64,000 nt of DNA from Sphaerisporangium siamense (GCF_014205275.1 NZ_JACHND010000001.1:6138001-6202000), one strand, 5' to 3'. Shown: positions 54,601-62,649, counted from the first letter of the stretch. Notes: a model not told the origin generated them from the sequence alone. Program-made: numbers and translations.

Positions 54601-55480
54601 GCGCCTCGCAGAGCACCTCCAGCAGGCGCGGGTGCGTGGTGCAGTGGGCGTAGAAGTCGGCGCGCACGCCCGCCACCACGCGGCAGCGGGTGCCCTCGGC
54701 GCGGGCCGCGGTGACGAGCAGGTCGACGAACAGGGCGCGTTCCCGCTCGTCCCGGCAGAGGGTGAAGACCTCCTCGAACTGGTCCACGACGAACAGGACC
54801 TCGGCCTCGGGAGGCCGCGTGACCAGGGCCTGGCGCACCAGGCGGTGCAGCGCGCGCGGGTCGCCCCCGGACAGCTCCTCGTGCAGCGCGCCCGGGGTGG
54901 CGCCGGTCAGGGACGCGAGCTGGATCGCGCACTCCTCCAGCGGCCGGGCGCCCGGCGTGAACAGCAGCGGCGCGCACGGCCCCCCGGCGGCGCGCACCCG
55001 GGCCAGCAGGCCCGCGCGCAGCAGCGACGACTTGCCCGCCCCCGAGGCGCCGACCAGCACGACGACGCGCTGGTCGGCCGAGCGCGCCAGCAGTTCGTCC
55101 ACCAGGCGGTCGCGCCCGAAGAACCTCGGCGCGTCCTCGGCCTGCAAGGCGGCCAGGCCCACGTACGGCGAGTGCGCCTCCCCCTCGCCCGTCGCCTCGG
55201 CCGCGCCGCCCGGCGGCGTGCCCGCGCTGAGCTCGCGCCAGCGTTCCTCCCACTCGCCGGCGTCGCCGCCGCAGGCGCCCACGTAGGCCAGCGTGACCGC
55301 CAGCGTGGGCAGCCGCCGCCCCGAGGCGGCCTCCGACAAGGTGGCCGCCGAGTAGTGCGCGCGGCGGGCGAGCTGCCGGTAGGTCGGATCGCCCGCCTTC
55401 TTCCGTAACAATCGCAGGTCCGCCGCGAATCGCAGCAGCTCACTGTCCCCCGCGTCCAGCGGACGCTCGCGCCGAGGCAT
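51677..55480 (-). CDS. HTH-STAND ATPase-WD40 protein
   Basis: 1267 residues. Domains: XRE-like helix-turn-helix (about 15-85, TYRQLARRAHYSAATLSEAA); nSTAND NTPase with Walker A GASGAGKSS near 145 and Walker B LFVVDQFEEVF near 230; a helical arm; one membrane-like segment (about 538-560, LVALLSALLVVAATATAYA); then fourteen WD40 blades (about 640-1235), enough for two seven-bladed propellers. STAND proteins are signal-gated ATPase switches in which the repeats sense or tether. ATG at 55480 with GGGAGAGG upstream. Two TTA codons (55408-55406 and 53248-53246) suggest developmental control. An XRE regulator is 162 bases upstream. Confidence 0.9.
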   Translation of the reverse strand: MPRRERPLDAGDSELLRFAADLRLLRKKAGDPTYRQLARRAHYSAATLSEAASGRRLPTLAVTLAYVGACGGDAGEWEERWRELSAGTPPGGAAEATGEGEAHSPYVGLAALQAEDAPRFFGRDRLVDELLARSADQRVVVLVGASGAGKSSLLRAGLLARVRAAGGPCAPLLFTPGARPLEECAIQLASLTGATPGALHEELSGGDPRALHRLVRQALVTRPPEAEVLFVVDQFEEVFTLCRDERERALFVDLLVTAARAEGTRCRVVAGVRADFYAHCTTHPRLLEVLCEAQVAIGPMTADELRDAVVRPAAHAGLMVEGALVSRVVGDAAGQPGALPLVSHALLETWRRRRGSTLTLAGYEAAGGLDGAVAKTAERAYTQLGREGRRLARRLFLRLTALGEGTQDTKRRVRRDTLDDDPGTAEVLEHLTRARLLTVDQDSVEIGHEALIHSWPRLRDWLADDREGLRTHHLLAEATEAWESLGHDPGALYRGVRLDVAREWSDRDGGALSVRERDFLRASLAAREREEAAVRRGTRVLRRLVALLSALLVVAATATAYALNAQEAVTEQRDVALSQRVADQAVALRPVNPPLAAQLSLAAYRLEPTAEARGGLLGAFTVPFTTRLDHEIDTVAFTPDGRVVATGGDDRVVRLWDLAVRHRPALTAALPGQSDGVAALRFRGDGRVLAGVAHDGTLCLWDVSDRRAPRRLATAGTGRAPLSGLAFHPSGRLLATGGDDGVVRLWDVADPRAPRRLSAVPAGPLPVGAVAFDPAGKVLVTAGGVAGLWDVADPRRPRRLARLPHGEGGVTSVAFGPGGRLVATAGRDHLARLWDVRDPRHPRPAGRLAGHTGPLQAVTFAPDGRTLATAGRDHTTRVWNVSDPGLPLPVATLGAHADTVRSLAFSPDGRTLASASSDHTALLTALPGPVMGTGAAAVSAGAFSPDGGTAAVGAEDSTAALWDVSDPAHPVPGRVLTGHTGQVRAVAFHPGGAYLATGSTDGTVRLWPVDGHAPPAVLGAHAGGVRAVAFDERGGLLASAGPGDAVVRLWDVADPARPGPAGALPAQAGGTPALAFRPGGRVLATALAAGAVLWDVADPRRPRRLSSVAGHAGAVQAVAFSADGRRLATAGLDRTVRLWDVADPGRPRPLAVLTGHTGAVTSAAFAPGGRTLATASLDRTVRLWDVAGPRAAGPAVVLTGHTDRVYAVAYSRDGRALLSAGEDRTARLWPTATGAVAVRVCELARPRITRAEWDRYLPGLPYRPPCP

Positions 55481-55642
55481 CGGCCTCTCCCCCGTTCCGC
55501 ACGGCGGCACGACGTCCCGCCGTGATCCGGGCGCGGACCCCCGTCCGCGCGCCCCGGCGCCCACCCTAGACAATTCCCCACGGAAACGATCAGAGGGTGT
55601 CAGATGATCTGACACTCGGGAGTGTCGAACGCCGGCCGGGGG

Positions 55643-56551
55643 TCAGCTCGCGGGGGTCTCCCAGTCCCAGGTGATGCCGAGCACGCCGGCGGCGACGTTC
55701 GAGGCGACCAGGTGGACGGCGTGGTGGGGGTTCAGCGTGAGCACGCCGGTGCGGTGCGGCGGGCCGAGCAGCCCGCGCCGCGCGTAGGAGTAGCAGGCGG
55801 CCGGCAGGCGCTCGGGGTGGAAGCGCACCTCCAGCAGGTACTGCGACACCATGTAGCGGAAGCCGTGGCCGTACTCGGTGTCCGGCTGGTCGGCGTGGTC
55901 CTCGTACTGGTGCTCGAAGACCCAGGTCTCGCCCGCCTGCAGCTTGCTGCCGAACAGGTACTCGGCGACCAGCACCGGCTGGGTGGGGTGCCGTTCGACC
56001 CGGGCGAGCGTGCAGTTGTCGATGGGGTTGAGCTGCACGTTCTCGATGACGCTGCCGGGGCCGCCGAAGAACCGCAGGAAGTAGCGGTCGACGCCGTCGC
56101 GGCGGGCCCGGATGAGCGTCCGGTTCCACACCTTGCTGGCGGCGCCGTACTTGTTGACGGTCACCTTCTGCTGCTGGCTGAGGATGGTCGCGTCCCGGTC
56201 GCGCGAACCGGGCAGCCGGTCGAGCAGCTCGCCGATGGCGCCGCCGCGCTCGTCGTGGACGACCGACTCGTGGTCGAGCAGGTCGCGCAGCGAGGAGGGG
56301 GGGAGCCCGAGTATCTGCTCCAGCACCGCGACCACCCGCATCGACCTCTCGGTGCCGGGACGGCGGTTGCCCTGCTGCCAGTCGCTCAGCGTCGACAGCG
56401 CGACGGGCACACCGGCCTGGACGATCCTCCGGCGCAGGCGCTCCAGCGTGAGCGAACGCTCCTGGATCGCGACGCGTAGCGCCTGGTGGAAAGGGCCGAC
56501 GAGCAGCAGGTCGGCGAGATCGCCGTGCTCCTCTCGGGACTCGCGGGTCAT
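55643..56551 (-). CDS. XRE-like regulator with unassigned C-terminal domain
   Basis: 302 residues. The N-terminal helix-turn-helix is at about 30-95 (VPVALSTLSDWQQGNRRPG, then LEQILGLPPSSLRDLL). The C-terminal 170 residues form a beta-rich domain (VWNRTLIRARRDGVDRYF, YLFGSKLQAGETWVFEHQY, YSYARRGLL) that I do not recognise. The layout fits actinobacterial XRE proteins found near developmental loci. Same direction as the STAND gene and 162 bases upstream of it. A palindrome CGAAATTTCG at 56848-56857 is a possible operator. Confidence 0.82.
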   Translation of the reverse strand: MTRESREEHGDLADLLLVGPFHQALRVAIQERSLTLERLRRRIVQAGVPVALSTLSDWQQGNRRPGTERSMRVVAVLEQILGLPPSSLRDLLDHESVVHDERGGAIGELLDRLPGSRDRDATILSQQQKVTVNKYGAASKVWNRTLIRARRDGVDRYFLRFFGGPGSVIENVQLNPIDNCTLARVERHPTQPVLVAEYLFGSKLQAGETWVFEHQYEDHADQPDTEYGHGFRYMVSQYLLEVRFHPERLPAACYSYARRGLLGPPHRTGVLTLNPHHAVHLVASNVAAGVLGITWDWETPAS

Positions 56552-56986
56552 GGCGGCACTCCTGGATCACCGAACTTCCTGGACCATGCAATCCGCCGGC
56601 GGGCGCATCCGGGCCCTGGCGGTTCCCTCCTTGCTCCCCTTCCGCGCGACCTGCCTGCCTCCCCGCCTTGCCGGGGTCTCACGTGCCGTGCCTTCGGCCG
56701 GCTTCCCTGAACCGGCCCGTGCCGTCGAGGACCCGGCGCGCGTGCCCGCGTTCGCGCGGCGGCGGCCACGCGCGACGGTGTCGCGCGGGCTTTCCGCCGG
56801 AGCCTGGCCCTCGAAGGTCAACGGTAGCGAAACTAGGCCCCAAAGCGCGAAATTTCGGTACTTGAAGCTCATGAAACAGCCGACGCCCGGGGGCCGTCGG
56901 ACGGACCGGGCTCGCGCGGCCCGTCGGCGCGCGGGATGATGCCTGGTGGCACGGTCCCCCGACGGCCGACCCCGGGAGCAGAGTCC
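56552..56986. other. Divergent region between XRE regulator and ECF sigma factor
   Basis: 435 bases without a believable gene. The AT-rich part 56820-56880 holds the 10-bp palindrome CGAAATTTCG (56848-56857) and probably the ECF promoter. I could not identify an ECF-type -35/-10 pair shared with the CHRD gene upstream region. Confidence 0.5.
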
Positions 56987-57562
56987 ATGACGGACGCCTT
57001 CCACGGCCCACGGGGACGGCGGAGCCTGTTCCGCCGTCCCCGCCCGCCGAAGGAACCCGACGACGAGCTGATCGTCTCCGAGCTGTACCGCGAGTACCAC
57101 CGGCCGTTGCTGGCCTTCGCGGCCCGGCTCACCGGAGGAGACCTCCAGTGGGCCGAGGACGTCGTCCAGGAGACCATGATCCGGGCCTGGCGCAGCGCCG
57201 GCGAGCTGCGGCCGGAGGCCGCCTCCCTGATGCCGTGGCTGGCCACGGTGGCGCGGCGCGTCGTCATCGACGACGTGCGCCGCCGGGACGCCCGGCCCCA
57301 GGAGGCGGGTGACGTGCCGCTCGGGCACGCCCTCGTCCCCGACCTCACCGACGACCTGCTGCGCCAGGTGGTGGTGGAGGACGCGCTGCGGTCCCTGTCC
57401 CGCGCGCACCGCGAGATCCTGAACGAGACGATCCTGCGGGACCGGTCGGTGAACGAGGCCGCGTCGGTGCTGGGCATCCCGCTCGGGACGGTGAAGTCCC
57501 GGGTGTACTACGCCCTGCGCGCGCTGCGCGTGGCCCTGGAGGAAAGGGGCGTGACCGCGTGA
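56987..57562 (+). CDS. ECF-family RNA polymerase sigma factor
   Basis: 191 residues. Region 2 (ELYREYHRPLLAFAARLTG, WAEDVVQETMIRAWR) and region 4 (LRSLSRAHREILNETI, VNEAASVLGIPLGTVKSRVYYALRAL) are both clear. No extra C-terminal domain. ATG at 56987 with GGGAG upstream; codons further upstream belong to the leader. It overlaps the anti-sigma gene by four bases (GTGA), the standard pairing. Confidence 0.95.
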   Translation: MTDAFHGPRGRRSLFRRPRPPKEPDDELIVSELYREYHRPLLAFAARLTGGDLQWAEDVVQETMIRAWRSAGELRPEAASLMPWLATVARRVVIDDVRRRDARPQEAGDVPLGHALVPDLTDDLLRQVVVEDALRSLSRAHREILNETILRDRSVNEAASVLGIPLGTVKSRVYYALRALRVALEERGVTA

Positions 57563-58263
57563 CCGCCGAACACACCGACGTGGGGGCCTACGCCCTGGGC
57601 CTGCTGGAGGAGCCGGACCGCCTGGCCTTCGCCGCGCACCTGACGGGCTGCGCCGCGTGCCGGGCCGAGCTGGCCGAGCTGTCCGGACCGGCGGGCGCGC
57701 TCGCCGGCGTCCCTCCCCTGGAGGACGACGGCGACGACCACGCCCCCGAGCGGCTGCTCCGGCTCGTGCGGCGCGACCGGGCCGCGGGCCGGCGCGCCGG
57801 GCTCACCCGGTACGCCGGGGGCCTGGCCGCCGCGGCGGCGCTGGTCCTCGGCGGGGTCGCGGCCGGCGCGACCGTCGCCGGCGGGCCGTCCTTCGGGCCC
57901 GGCCACTCCCCGCACGGTCCCGCCGAGGCGTACTACAAGGCGGGCGTCCCCATCCCGGGACGGCCCGGCGGCGTCCCCGGCGTGTCGGGCGGCCTGGTGC
58001 TGGAGGGCAAGGACTGGGGCACGCACGTGGCCCTGGAACTGCGCGGCCTGAAGGGCCCCTTGGAATGCACGCTGGTCGCCGTCACCGGGAAAGGCGAAAG
58101 GCGCGTCGTCACCGGGTGGGCGGTCCCGGAAAAGGGATACGGAATTCCGGGCTCGCCGGAACCGCTTTATGTGCATGGCGGGAGCGCGGTGCCGCCCGAC
58201 CGGATCGACCGTTTCGAAGTGACCGCCTCCACCGGGGCGACACTTCTCACGGTAAATGTCTGA
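57559..58263 (+). CDS. Zinc-binding anti-sigma factor, membrane-anchored
   Basis: 234 residues. N-terminal zinc-binding anti-sigma motif HLTGCAAC (H27, C31, C34), one membrane segment at about 82-108 (YAGGLAAAAALVLGGVAAG), and an extracytoplasmic domain of about 125 residues (EAYYKAGVPIPGRP; VALELRGLKGP). It binds and inactivates the adjacent sigma factor until a signal outside the membrane is sensed. GTG start within the sigma factor stop codon. Confidence 0.92.
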   Translation: MTAEHTDVGAYALGLLEEPDRLAFAAHLTGCAACRAELAELSGPAGALAGVPPLEDDGDDHAPERLLRLVRRDRAAGRRAGLTRYAGGLAAAAALVLGGVAAGATVAGGPSFGPGHSPHGPAEAYYKAGVPIPGRPGGVPGVSGGLVLEGKDWGTHVALELRGLKGPLECTLVAVTGKGERRVVTGWAVPEKGYGIPGSPEPLYVHGGSAVPPDRIDRFEVTASTGATLLTVNV

Positions 58264-58415
58264 CCTGGCAGCTTAACCGTTCCCGCCGCGTGGGTTCCAG
58301 GCCGTGTTCTGTGGAGTTTTACCGGTCCGCGAATTGAACCTCTTTCACACCCGGCCCCGTACTAAGGCCGGATACACCGGACAGCACCTTCGACGCGGAA
58401 AACAAGAGGTTCATC

Positions 58416-59438
58416 ATGGCCAAGCGCACCCTCACCCTTCCCTTCACCGGTCTCGCCGCCGCGGCTCTCCTCGCCACCGCCCTCGCGCCGGCCGCGAACG
58501 CCGCCGCGCACGACCCCTCCCACGGTCCCTCGCACGGGGCCTCGCACGCCGGTCACGGCGCCGCACCGGCCTCCGCCGATGGCGCCGCGCAGACGTCCAC
58601 GTCGGCCGGGACCACCCCCGTGTATTTCGCCGCGCGGCTCAGCGGCCGGGAGGAGGTGCCCGTCAGGGGCGGCCCGGCCGTGGGCGACAAGGACGGCGGC
58701 GCCTACGCCGTCGTGCGCATCAGCGGCGACCGGGTCTCCTACGCCGTGCGGTGGAAGGGCATCGAGGTCCCGACGGCGTTCCACATCCATCAGGGCAAGG
58801 CCGGGACCAACGGCGACGTGAAGATCGGCTTCTTCGCCGAGGCGCTGCCCGGCAGTGCGAGCGCCGTGGCGGGACGGCTCACGGTCGGCGACCGCGGCCT
58901 GCTCGCCAGGATCACGAAGAACCCGGGCAACTGGTACCTCAACCTGCACACCGGAGAGTTCCCCGGCGGCGCCGTGCGCGCCCAGCTCCACCGGCTGCCC
59001 CGCGGCGCCGACCTGGCCGCGCTGCTGGCCGACGGCACGCGCGCCTCCTTCGGCGTCCGCGCCGACGGCAGGCAGGAGGTGCCCGCTCCCCCGAAGAGGA
59101 CCGGCGACCGCGACGGGCGCGCCGAGTGGTTGTTCGGCCTCCGCGGGTCGAAGATCTACTACGCCACGGTCTGGGACCGCGTCGACCCGGTGACCAACGG
59201 CCATGTTCACCGCGGCAAGAAGGGCCGCAACGGCGAGGTGGTGGCCGACCTGTTCGCCGACGCCGACGGGCTGCCCGCGTCCGTCTACGGCATCGCCGGC
59301 GCCGCGCCCGTCAAGGCCGAGATCGCCGATGGCATCAGGAGGAACCCGAAGAACTGGTACGCCAACCTGCACACGACCGTGTTCGACGGCGGCGCCGTCC
59401 GCGGCCAGCTTCTCAGGACCCGCCACGGCTCCTGGTAA
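58416..59438 (+). CDS. Secreted protein with two CHRD domains
   Basis: 340 residues. Sec signal peptide (ALAPAANAAA, about residue 29), a His/Ser-rich stretch (HDPSHGPSHGASHAGHG) that could bind metal, then two CHRD domains (about 68-190 and 206-336). Each shows HIHQGKAGTNGDV or HVHRGKKGRNGEV and a WY-NLHT-FPGGAVR ending. CHRD domains are named from chordin; bacterial functions are unknown. It lies 152 bases after the anti-sigma gene and may be a target of the sigma factor. ATG preceded by GAGGTTCATC. Confidence 0.88.
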   Translation: MAKRTLTLPFTGLAAAALLATALAPAANAAAHDPSHGPSHGASHAGHGAAPASADGAAQTSTSAGTTPVYFAARLSGREEVPVRGGPAVGDKDGGAYAVVRISGDRVSYAVRWKGIEVPTAFHIHQGKAGTNGDVKIGFFAEALPGSASAVAGRLTVGDRGLLARITKNPGNWYLNLHTGEFPGGAVRAQLHRLPRGADLAALLADGTRASFGVRADGRQEVPAPPKRTGDRDGRAEWLFGLRGSKIYYATVWDRVDPVTNGHVHRGKKGRNGEVVADLFADADGLPASVYGIAGAAPVKAEIADGIRRNPKNWYANLHTTVFDGGAVRGQLLRTRHGSW

Positions 59439-59460
59439 CCCCGGCCGGGAGCCTTCCCCC

Positions 59461-59496
59461 GCCCCGCCGGCCCGGACCACCCCGGGCCGGCGGGGC
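59461..59496 (+). terminator. Terminator after the CHRD gene
   Basis: Perfect 15-bp stem GCCCCGCCGGCCCGG (59461-59475) / CCGGGCCGGCGGGGC (59482-59496), six-base loop, followed by CTTC. Confidence 0.8.
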
Positions 59497-59636
59497 CTTC
59501 GAGCGGCGCCCGCCGTACCGGCCGTGACCCGGTGCGGCGGGCGCCTTGGCTTCCGGCGGATTTCGCTCTCGCCGGGCGGCCCCGGCACCGCCAAGGATCC
59601 ACCCCGCACAGTGAGCAGTTCGTAACGTTCGCGAAC

Positions 59637-59654
59637 ATTGACCGGTCGGTCAAT
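59637..59654. promoter_or_regulatory. TetR-type operator upstream of SPW-tetR
   Basis: ATTGACC (59637-59643) and GGTCAAT (59648-59654) around GGTC form the familiar TTGACCGGTCGGTCAA-like TetR box. A second perfect palindrome GTTCGCGAAC lies at 59627-59636, just upstream. Both are 50 to 75 bases before the SPW gene. Confidence 0.7.
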
Positions 59655-59703
59655 CAGGGTGACGGTCGAAGGCACGACACCTATCTCTTCGCCGGAGGCA
59701 CGG

Positions 59704-60057
59704 ATGGACCTCTCCAAATCCTGGGCCGACGTCGTCGCGTTCCTCGCGGGCGCGGCGGCGGTCCTCGCGCCGTTCCTGTGGGCGGACGGCACCCGCGCGG
59801 CCGCCCAGCCGCTGCTGCTGGTCGGCGGCCTTCTGCTCATCTCCGCGCTCTGGTCGCTGCTCGGCGCGGGCGGCGCCAGCTCCTGGGTGACGGCGGCGTT
59901 CGGGGCGCTGCTGTTCCTGTCCCCCTTCGCGTTCGGCTTCGACGGCGACGGCGCCGCCGCGTGGACGGCGTGGATCGCCGGGGGCGTGACGGTTATCGTC
60001 GGGCTGTGGACGGCCCTTCAGACCCGCACCGGCACCCGGGCGCCGACGCACGCGTGA
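59704..60057 (+). CDS. SPW-repeat small membrane protein
   Basis: 117 residues, four hydrophobic segments in two similar halves, each with an SPW-like motif (VLAPFLWADG; LSPFAFGFDG). The SPW family is membrane-bound and of unknown function. ATG at 59704 with CCGGAGGC upstream. It overlaps the TetR gene by four bases (GTGA), so the two are one operon under the upstream TetR box. Confidence 0.85.
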   Translation: MDLSKSWADVVAFLAGAAAVLAPFLWADGTRAAAQPLLLVGGLLLISALWSLLGAGGASSWVTAAFGALLFLSPFAFGFDGDGAAAWTAWIAGGVTVIVGLWTALQTRTGTRAPTHA

Positions 60058-60653
60058 TCGATCCGTGGTCCCGGGCCGCCCGGCGGCGGTCCGGGGCCGG
60101 CGAGGCATGGCCGGACGCCCGCACCCGCATCCTGGACGCCGCGGAGGAGCTGTTCGCCGGCGGCGGCTACGACGCCACCGCCACCGCCCAGATCGCCAGA
60201 CGGGCCGAGGTGCCCAAGGGGCTCGTCTTCCACTACTTCCCCCGCAAGATCGACGTGCTCGTCACGCTCGTCGGGGAGCGCACGCGCGTCGACGACATGG
60301 GCGACGAGCCCGTCGAGGAGGTCCCCGGCGACCCGGCGGGCGCGCTCGCCCGCCTGGCCCGCCGCGTGCCGCTGCGCGCGTCCCCGGCGATGCGCCGCAT
60401 CCTGTTCCGCGAGGCCGACACCCACGGCTCGGTGCGCGAACGGCTGCGCAACCTGAACGCCGAGATCATCCGCCGCGCGAGCTTCGTCCTGGAGCTGACC
60501 CTGCCCGGCGGGCGCGGCGACGCGGCGCGCCTGGAGGCCGCCGCTGCCACCTTCGCCGCCGTGCTGCTTTACCAGGAGAGCCTGTGCACGCTGACAGGCC
60601 ACCACATCGACCCTGACGTGGTGGCCGATCTGATCGTCAAAGCTCTCACCTGA
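60054..60653 (+). CDS. TetR-family transcriptional regulator
   Basis: 199 residues. Helix-turn-helix at about 38-57 (ATAQIARRAEVPKGLVFHYF), then an all-helical ligand domain. GTG at 60054 overlaps the SPW stop codon. Probable autorepressor acting on the operator at 59637-59654. The effector is unknown. Confidence 0.92.
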   Translation: MIDPWSRAARRRSGAGEAWPDARTRILDAAEELFAGGGYDATATAQIARRAEVPKGLVFHYFPRKIDVLVTLVGERTRVDDMGDEPVEEVPGDPAGALARLARRVPLRASPAMRRILFREADTHGSVRERLRNLNAEIIRRASFVLELTLPGGRGDAARLEAAAATFAAVLLYQESLCTLTGHHIDPDVVADLIVKALT

Positions 60654-60746
60654 GATCGGCGGATCGTTCCATTTCACGGGCTGTACGGCCCTGTCCTGGG
60701 GTTCCTGACACACGGGTAAAAATTCTGTCATCAATGCATTTACCGT

Positions 60747-60761
60747 TAGGAAAGTTTCCTA
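60747..60761. promoter_or_regulatory. Palindrome TAGGAAA-G-TTTCCTA upstream of LPMO gene
   Basis: Perfect 7-bp arms (60747-60753, 60755-60761) around one base, 38 bases before the LPMO start. It resembles palindromes reported for repressor control of chitosan/chitin-related secreted enzymes in actinomycetes; that comparison is from memory and unverified. Confidence 0.55.
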
Positions 60762-60798
60762 CAAAATAGGAGCACCCCCAGCACAGAAGGAGCATCAC

Positions 60799-61308
60799 AT
60801 GCGAAGAATGATCACGCTGTCCGCCGCCGCCGTGATGGCCATCGGTGCCACGGTGTTCGTGGCCTCCCCCGCCAACGCCCACGGCTATATCTCCTCGCCG
60901 CCGAGCCGGCAGGCCAACTGCGCCCGCGGCGCCGTCTCCAACTGCGGCGACATCGTCTGGGAGCCGCAGAGCGTCGAGGGCCCGAAGGGCCTGCGCAACT
61001 GCCACGGCAACGTCGGCAGGTTCGCCCAGCTCAGCGACGAGAGCAAGGCGTGGCCCGCCGCCCGCGTGGGCAGGACGGTCACCTTCACCTGGACGCTCAC
61101 CGCCCGGCACCGGACCAGCACCTGGGACTACTACGTCGGCGGCACCCGCGTCGCGTCGATCAACGACGCCGGCAGGCAGCCCGGCTCCACCGTGTCCCAC
61201 ACGGTGAACCTCGGCAACGTCACCGGCCGGACCAAGGTGCTGGCGGTCTGGAACGTCTACGACACCGCGAACGCCTTCTACAACTGCGTGGACCTTCAGG
61301 TCGGCTGA
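60799..61308 (+). CDS. AA10 lytic polysaccharide monooxygenase (chitin-binding type)
   Basis: 169 residues. Signal peptide to ANA-27; the mature N-terminus is H28, which with H104 (TARHRTSTWD) forms the copper histidine brace. Core features HGYISSPPSRQ, GDIVWEPQSVEGPKG and AFYNC match compact chitin-active AA10 enzymes. Six cysteines could form disulfides, and no extra carbohydrate-binding module is present. It oxidatively cleaves crystalline chitin or cellulose outside the cell. ATG after AAGGAG. Functionally linked to the NgcEFG-type importer at 45113-48533. Confidence 0.94.
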   Translation: MRRMITLSAAAVMAIGATVFVASPANAHGYISSPPSRQANCARGAVSNCGDIVWEPQSVEGPKGLRNCHGNVGRFAQLSDESKAWPAARVGRTVTFTWTLTARHRTSTWDYYVGGTRVASINDAGRQPGSTVSHTVNLGNVTGRTKVLAVWNVYDTANAFYNCVDLQVG

Positions 61309-61321
61309 CCATCCCGGAGGG

Positions 61322-61371
61322 CCGGACGCCCGGCGCCGCCGCCGCCACGGCGGGGCCGGGCACGCGTCCGG
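61322..61371 (+). terminator. Possible terminator after the LPMO gene
   Basis: CCGGAC plus GCCCGGC (61322-61334) can pair with GCCGGGC and GTCCGG (61355-61361, 61366-61371), with a four-base bulge on one side. Confidence 0.5.
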
Positions 61372-61458
61372 ACCCAGTGGTCCCGCCGCGGGCGCGCCGA
61401 CGTCCGCGTCCGCGGCGGGACCGTGGACGGATCCGATCCCGTTCGCTACGTTCCCCCC

Positions 61459-62643
61459 ATGCCCCCCAAAAAGTGGCGAACCGGCCTCGGCCTCGCGGCG
61501 GCCGTCGCGATCCTGGCGGCCACGGCCCCGGCGCACGCCGAGACGGAACCCTCCGGCCCCGCCCGCGACCTTCCCTCCGCCCTGGACTCCGGCCCCGCCC
61601 CCGGCCTCCCGTCCGCCTCGGACGCCGCTCCCGCCGGCGCGCCCGGCGTGGACGAGTTCGCGCGCCGCCTCACCTGGCGGCTCACCCCGACCGGCAGCAC
61701 CGCGCGCCTGCGCGGGCTGTCGCCCGTGAACGGGCGGGTCGCGTGGGCGTCCGGCTCGCTCGGCACCGTGCTGCGCACCGGCGACGGCGGCGGGCACTGG
61801 ACGGCGTCCGGCCCGCCCGGCACCGCCGACCTGGAGTTCCGGGACATCGAGGCCTTCGACGCGCGCACCGCCGTGGTGCTGTCCATCGGCGAGGGCGAGG
61901 CGTCCCGCGTCTACCGCACCGAGGACGGCGGGCGCACCTGGGCCGAGACCTTCCGCAACGACGAGCCGCGCGCCTTCTACGACTGCATGGCCTTCTTCGA
62001 CCGCAGGCACGGCCTCGCCATGAGCGACCCCGTCGACGGCAGGTTCCGCGTCCTGTCCACCGACGACGGCGGGCGGAGCTGGCGCGTGCTGTCCGCGGGC
62101 ATGCCGGAGGCGCTTCCCGGCGAGGCCGGGTTCGCCGCGAGTGGCCAGTGCCTGGTGACGGCCGGCGACCGGGACGTGTGGCTGGCCTCGGGCGGCGGGG
62201 CGCGCTCGCGCGTCTTCCACTCGCGCGACCGGGGCCGCACCTGGAAGGTGTCCGACACCCCGATCCCCGCGGGCGACCCGGCGCGCGGCGTGTTCGCGCT
62301 GGCGTTCCGCGACCCGAGGCACGGCATCGCGGTGGGCGGGGACTACCGCGCCGGCCAGGCGTCGCCGAGCGCCGCCGCGGTGACCGAGGACGGCGGCGCC
62401 ACCTGGAGGCCGGCCGCCGAGCCTCCCGCGGCCTACCGCTCGGGGGTGACCTGGCTCCCCTGGGCCCCGTTCGCCGCCGTCGCGGTCGGGCCGGCCGGCA
62501 GCGACGTGACGCTCTCCGCCGGGGCGCGGTGGCGCGCCTTCGACGGCGGGTCCTTCGACACCGTCGCGTGCACCCCGGACCTGAGCTGCTGGGCGTCCGG
62601 CGAGCAGGGCCGCGTCGCCCGCCTGGCGTTCGGCGGGCGGTGA
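61459..62643 (+). CDS. Secreted BNR/Ycf48-like beta-propeller protein
   Basis: 394 residues. Signal peptide (LGLAAAVAILAATAPAHA, about residue 28), a Pro/Ser/Ala linker, then a propeller of repeats with Asp-box-like turns: DGGGHWTA, DGGRTWAE, DGGRSWRV, DRGRTWKV and DGGATWRP. Annotated in many genomes as oxidoreductase or exo-alpha-sialidase-like, but no catalytic residues are apparent; the closest theme is YCF48/BNR folds. No ribosome site precedes ATG; a TACGTT box nine bases upstream suggests a leaderless transcript. Confidence 0.82.
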   Translation: MPPKKWRTGLGLAAAVAILAATAPAHAETEPSGPARDLPSALDSGPAPGLPSASDAAPAGAPGVDEFARRLTWRLTPTGSTARLRGLSPVNGRVAWASGSLGTVLRTGDGGGHWTASGPPGTADLEFRDIEAFDARTAVVLSIGEGEASRVYRTEDGGRTWAETFRNDEPRAFYDCMAFFDRRHGLAMSDPVDGRFRVLSTDDGGRSWRVLSAGMPEALPGEAGFAASGQCLVTAGDRDVWLASGGGARSRVFHSRDRGRTWKVSDTPIPAGDPARGVFALAFRDPRHGIAVGGDYRAGQASPSAAAVTEDGGATWRPAAEPPAAYRSGVTWLPWAPFAAVAVGPAGSDVTLSAGARWRAFDGGSFDTVACTPDLSCWASGEQGRVARLAFGGR

Positions 62644-62649
62644 CCCGGC

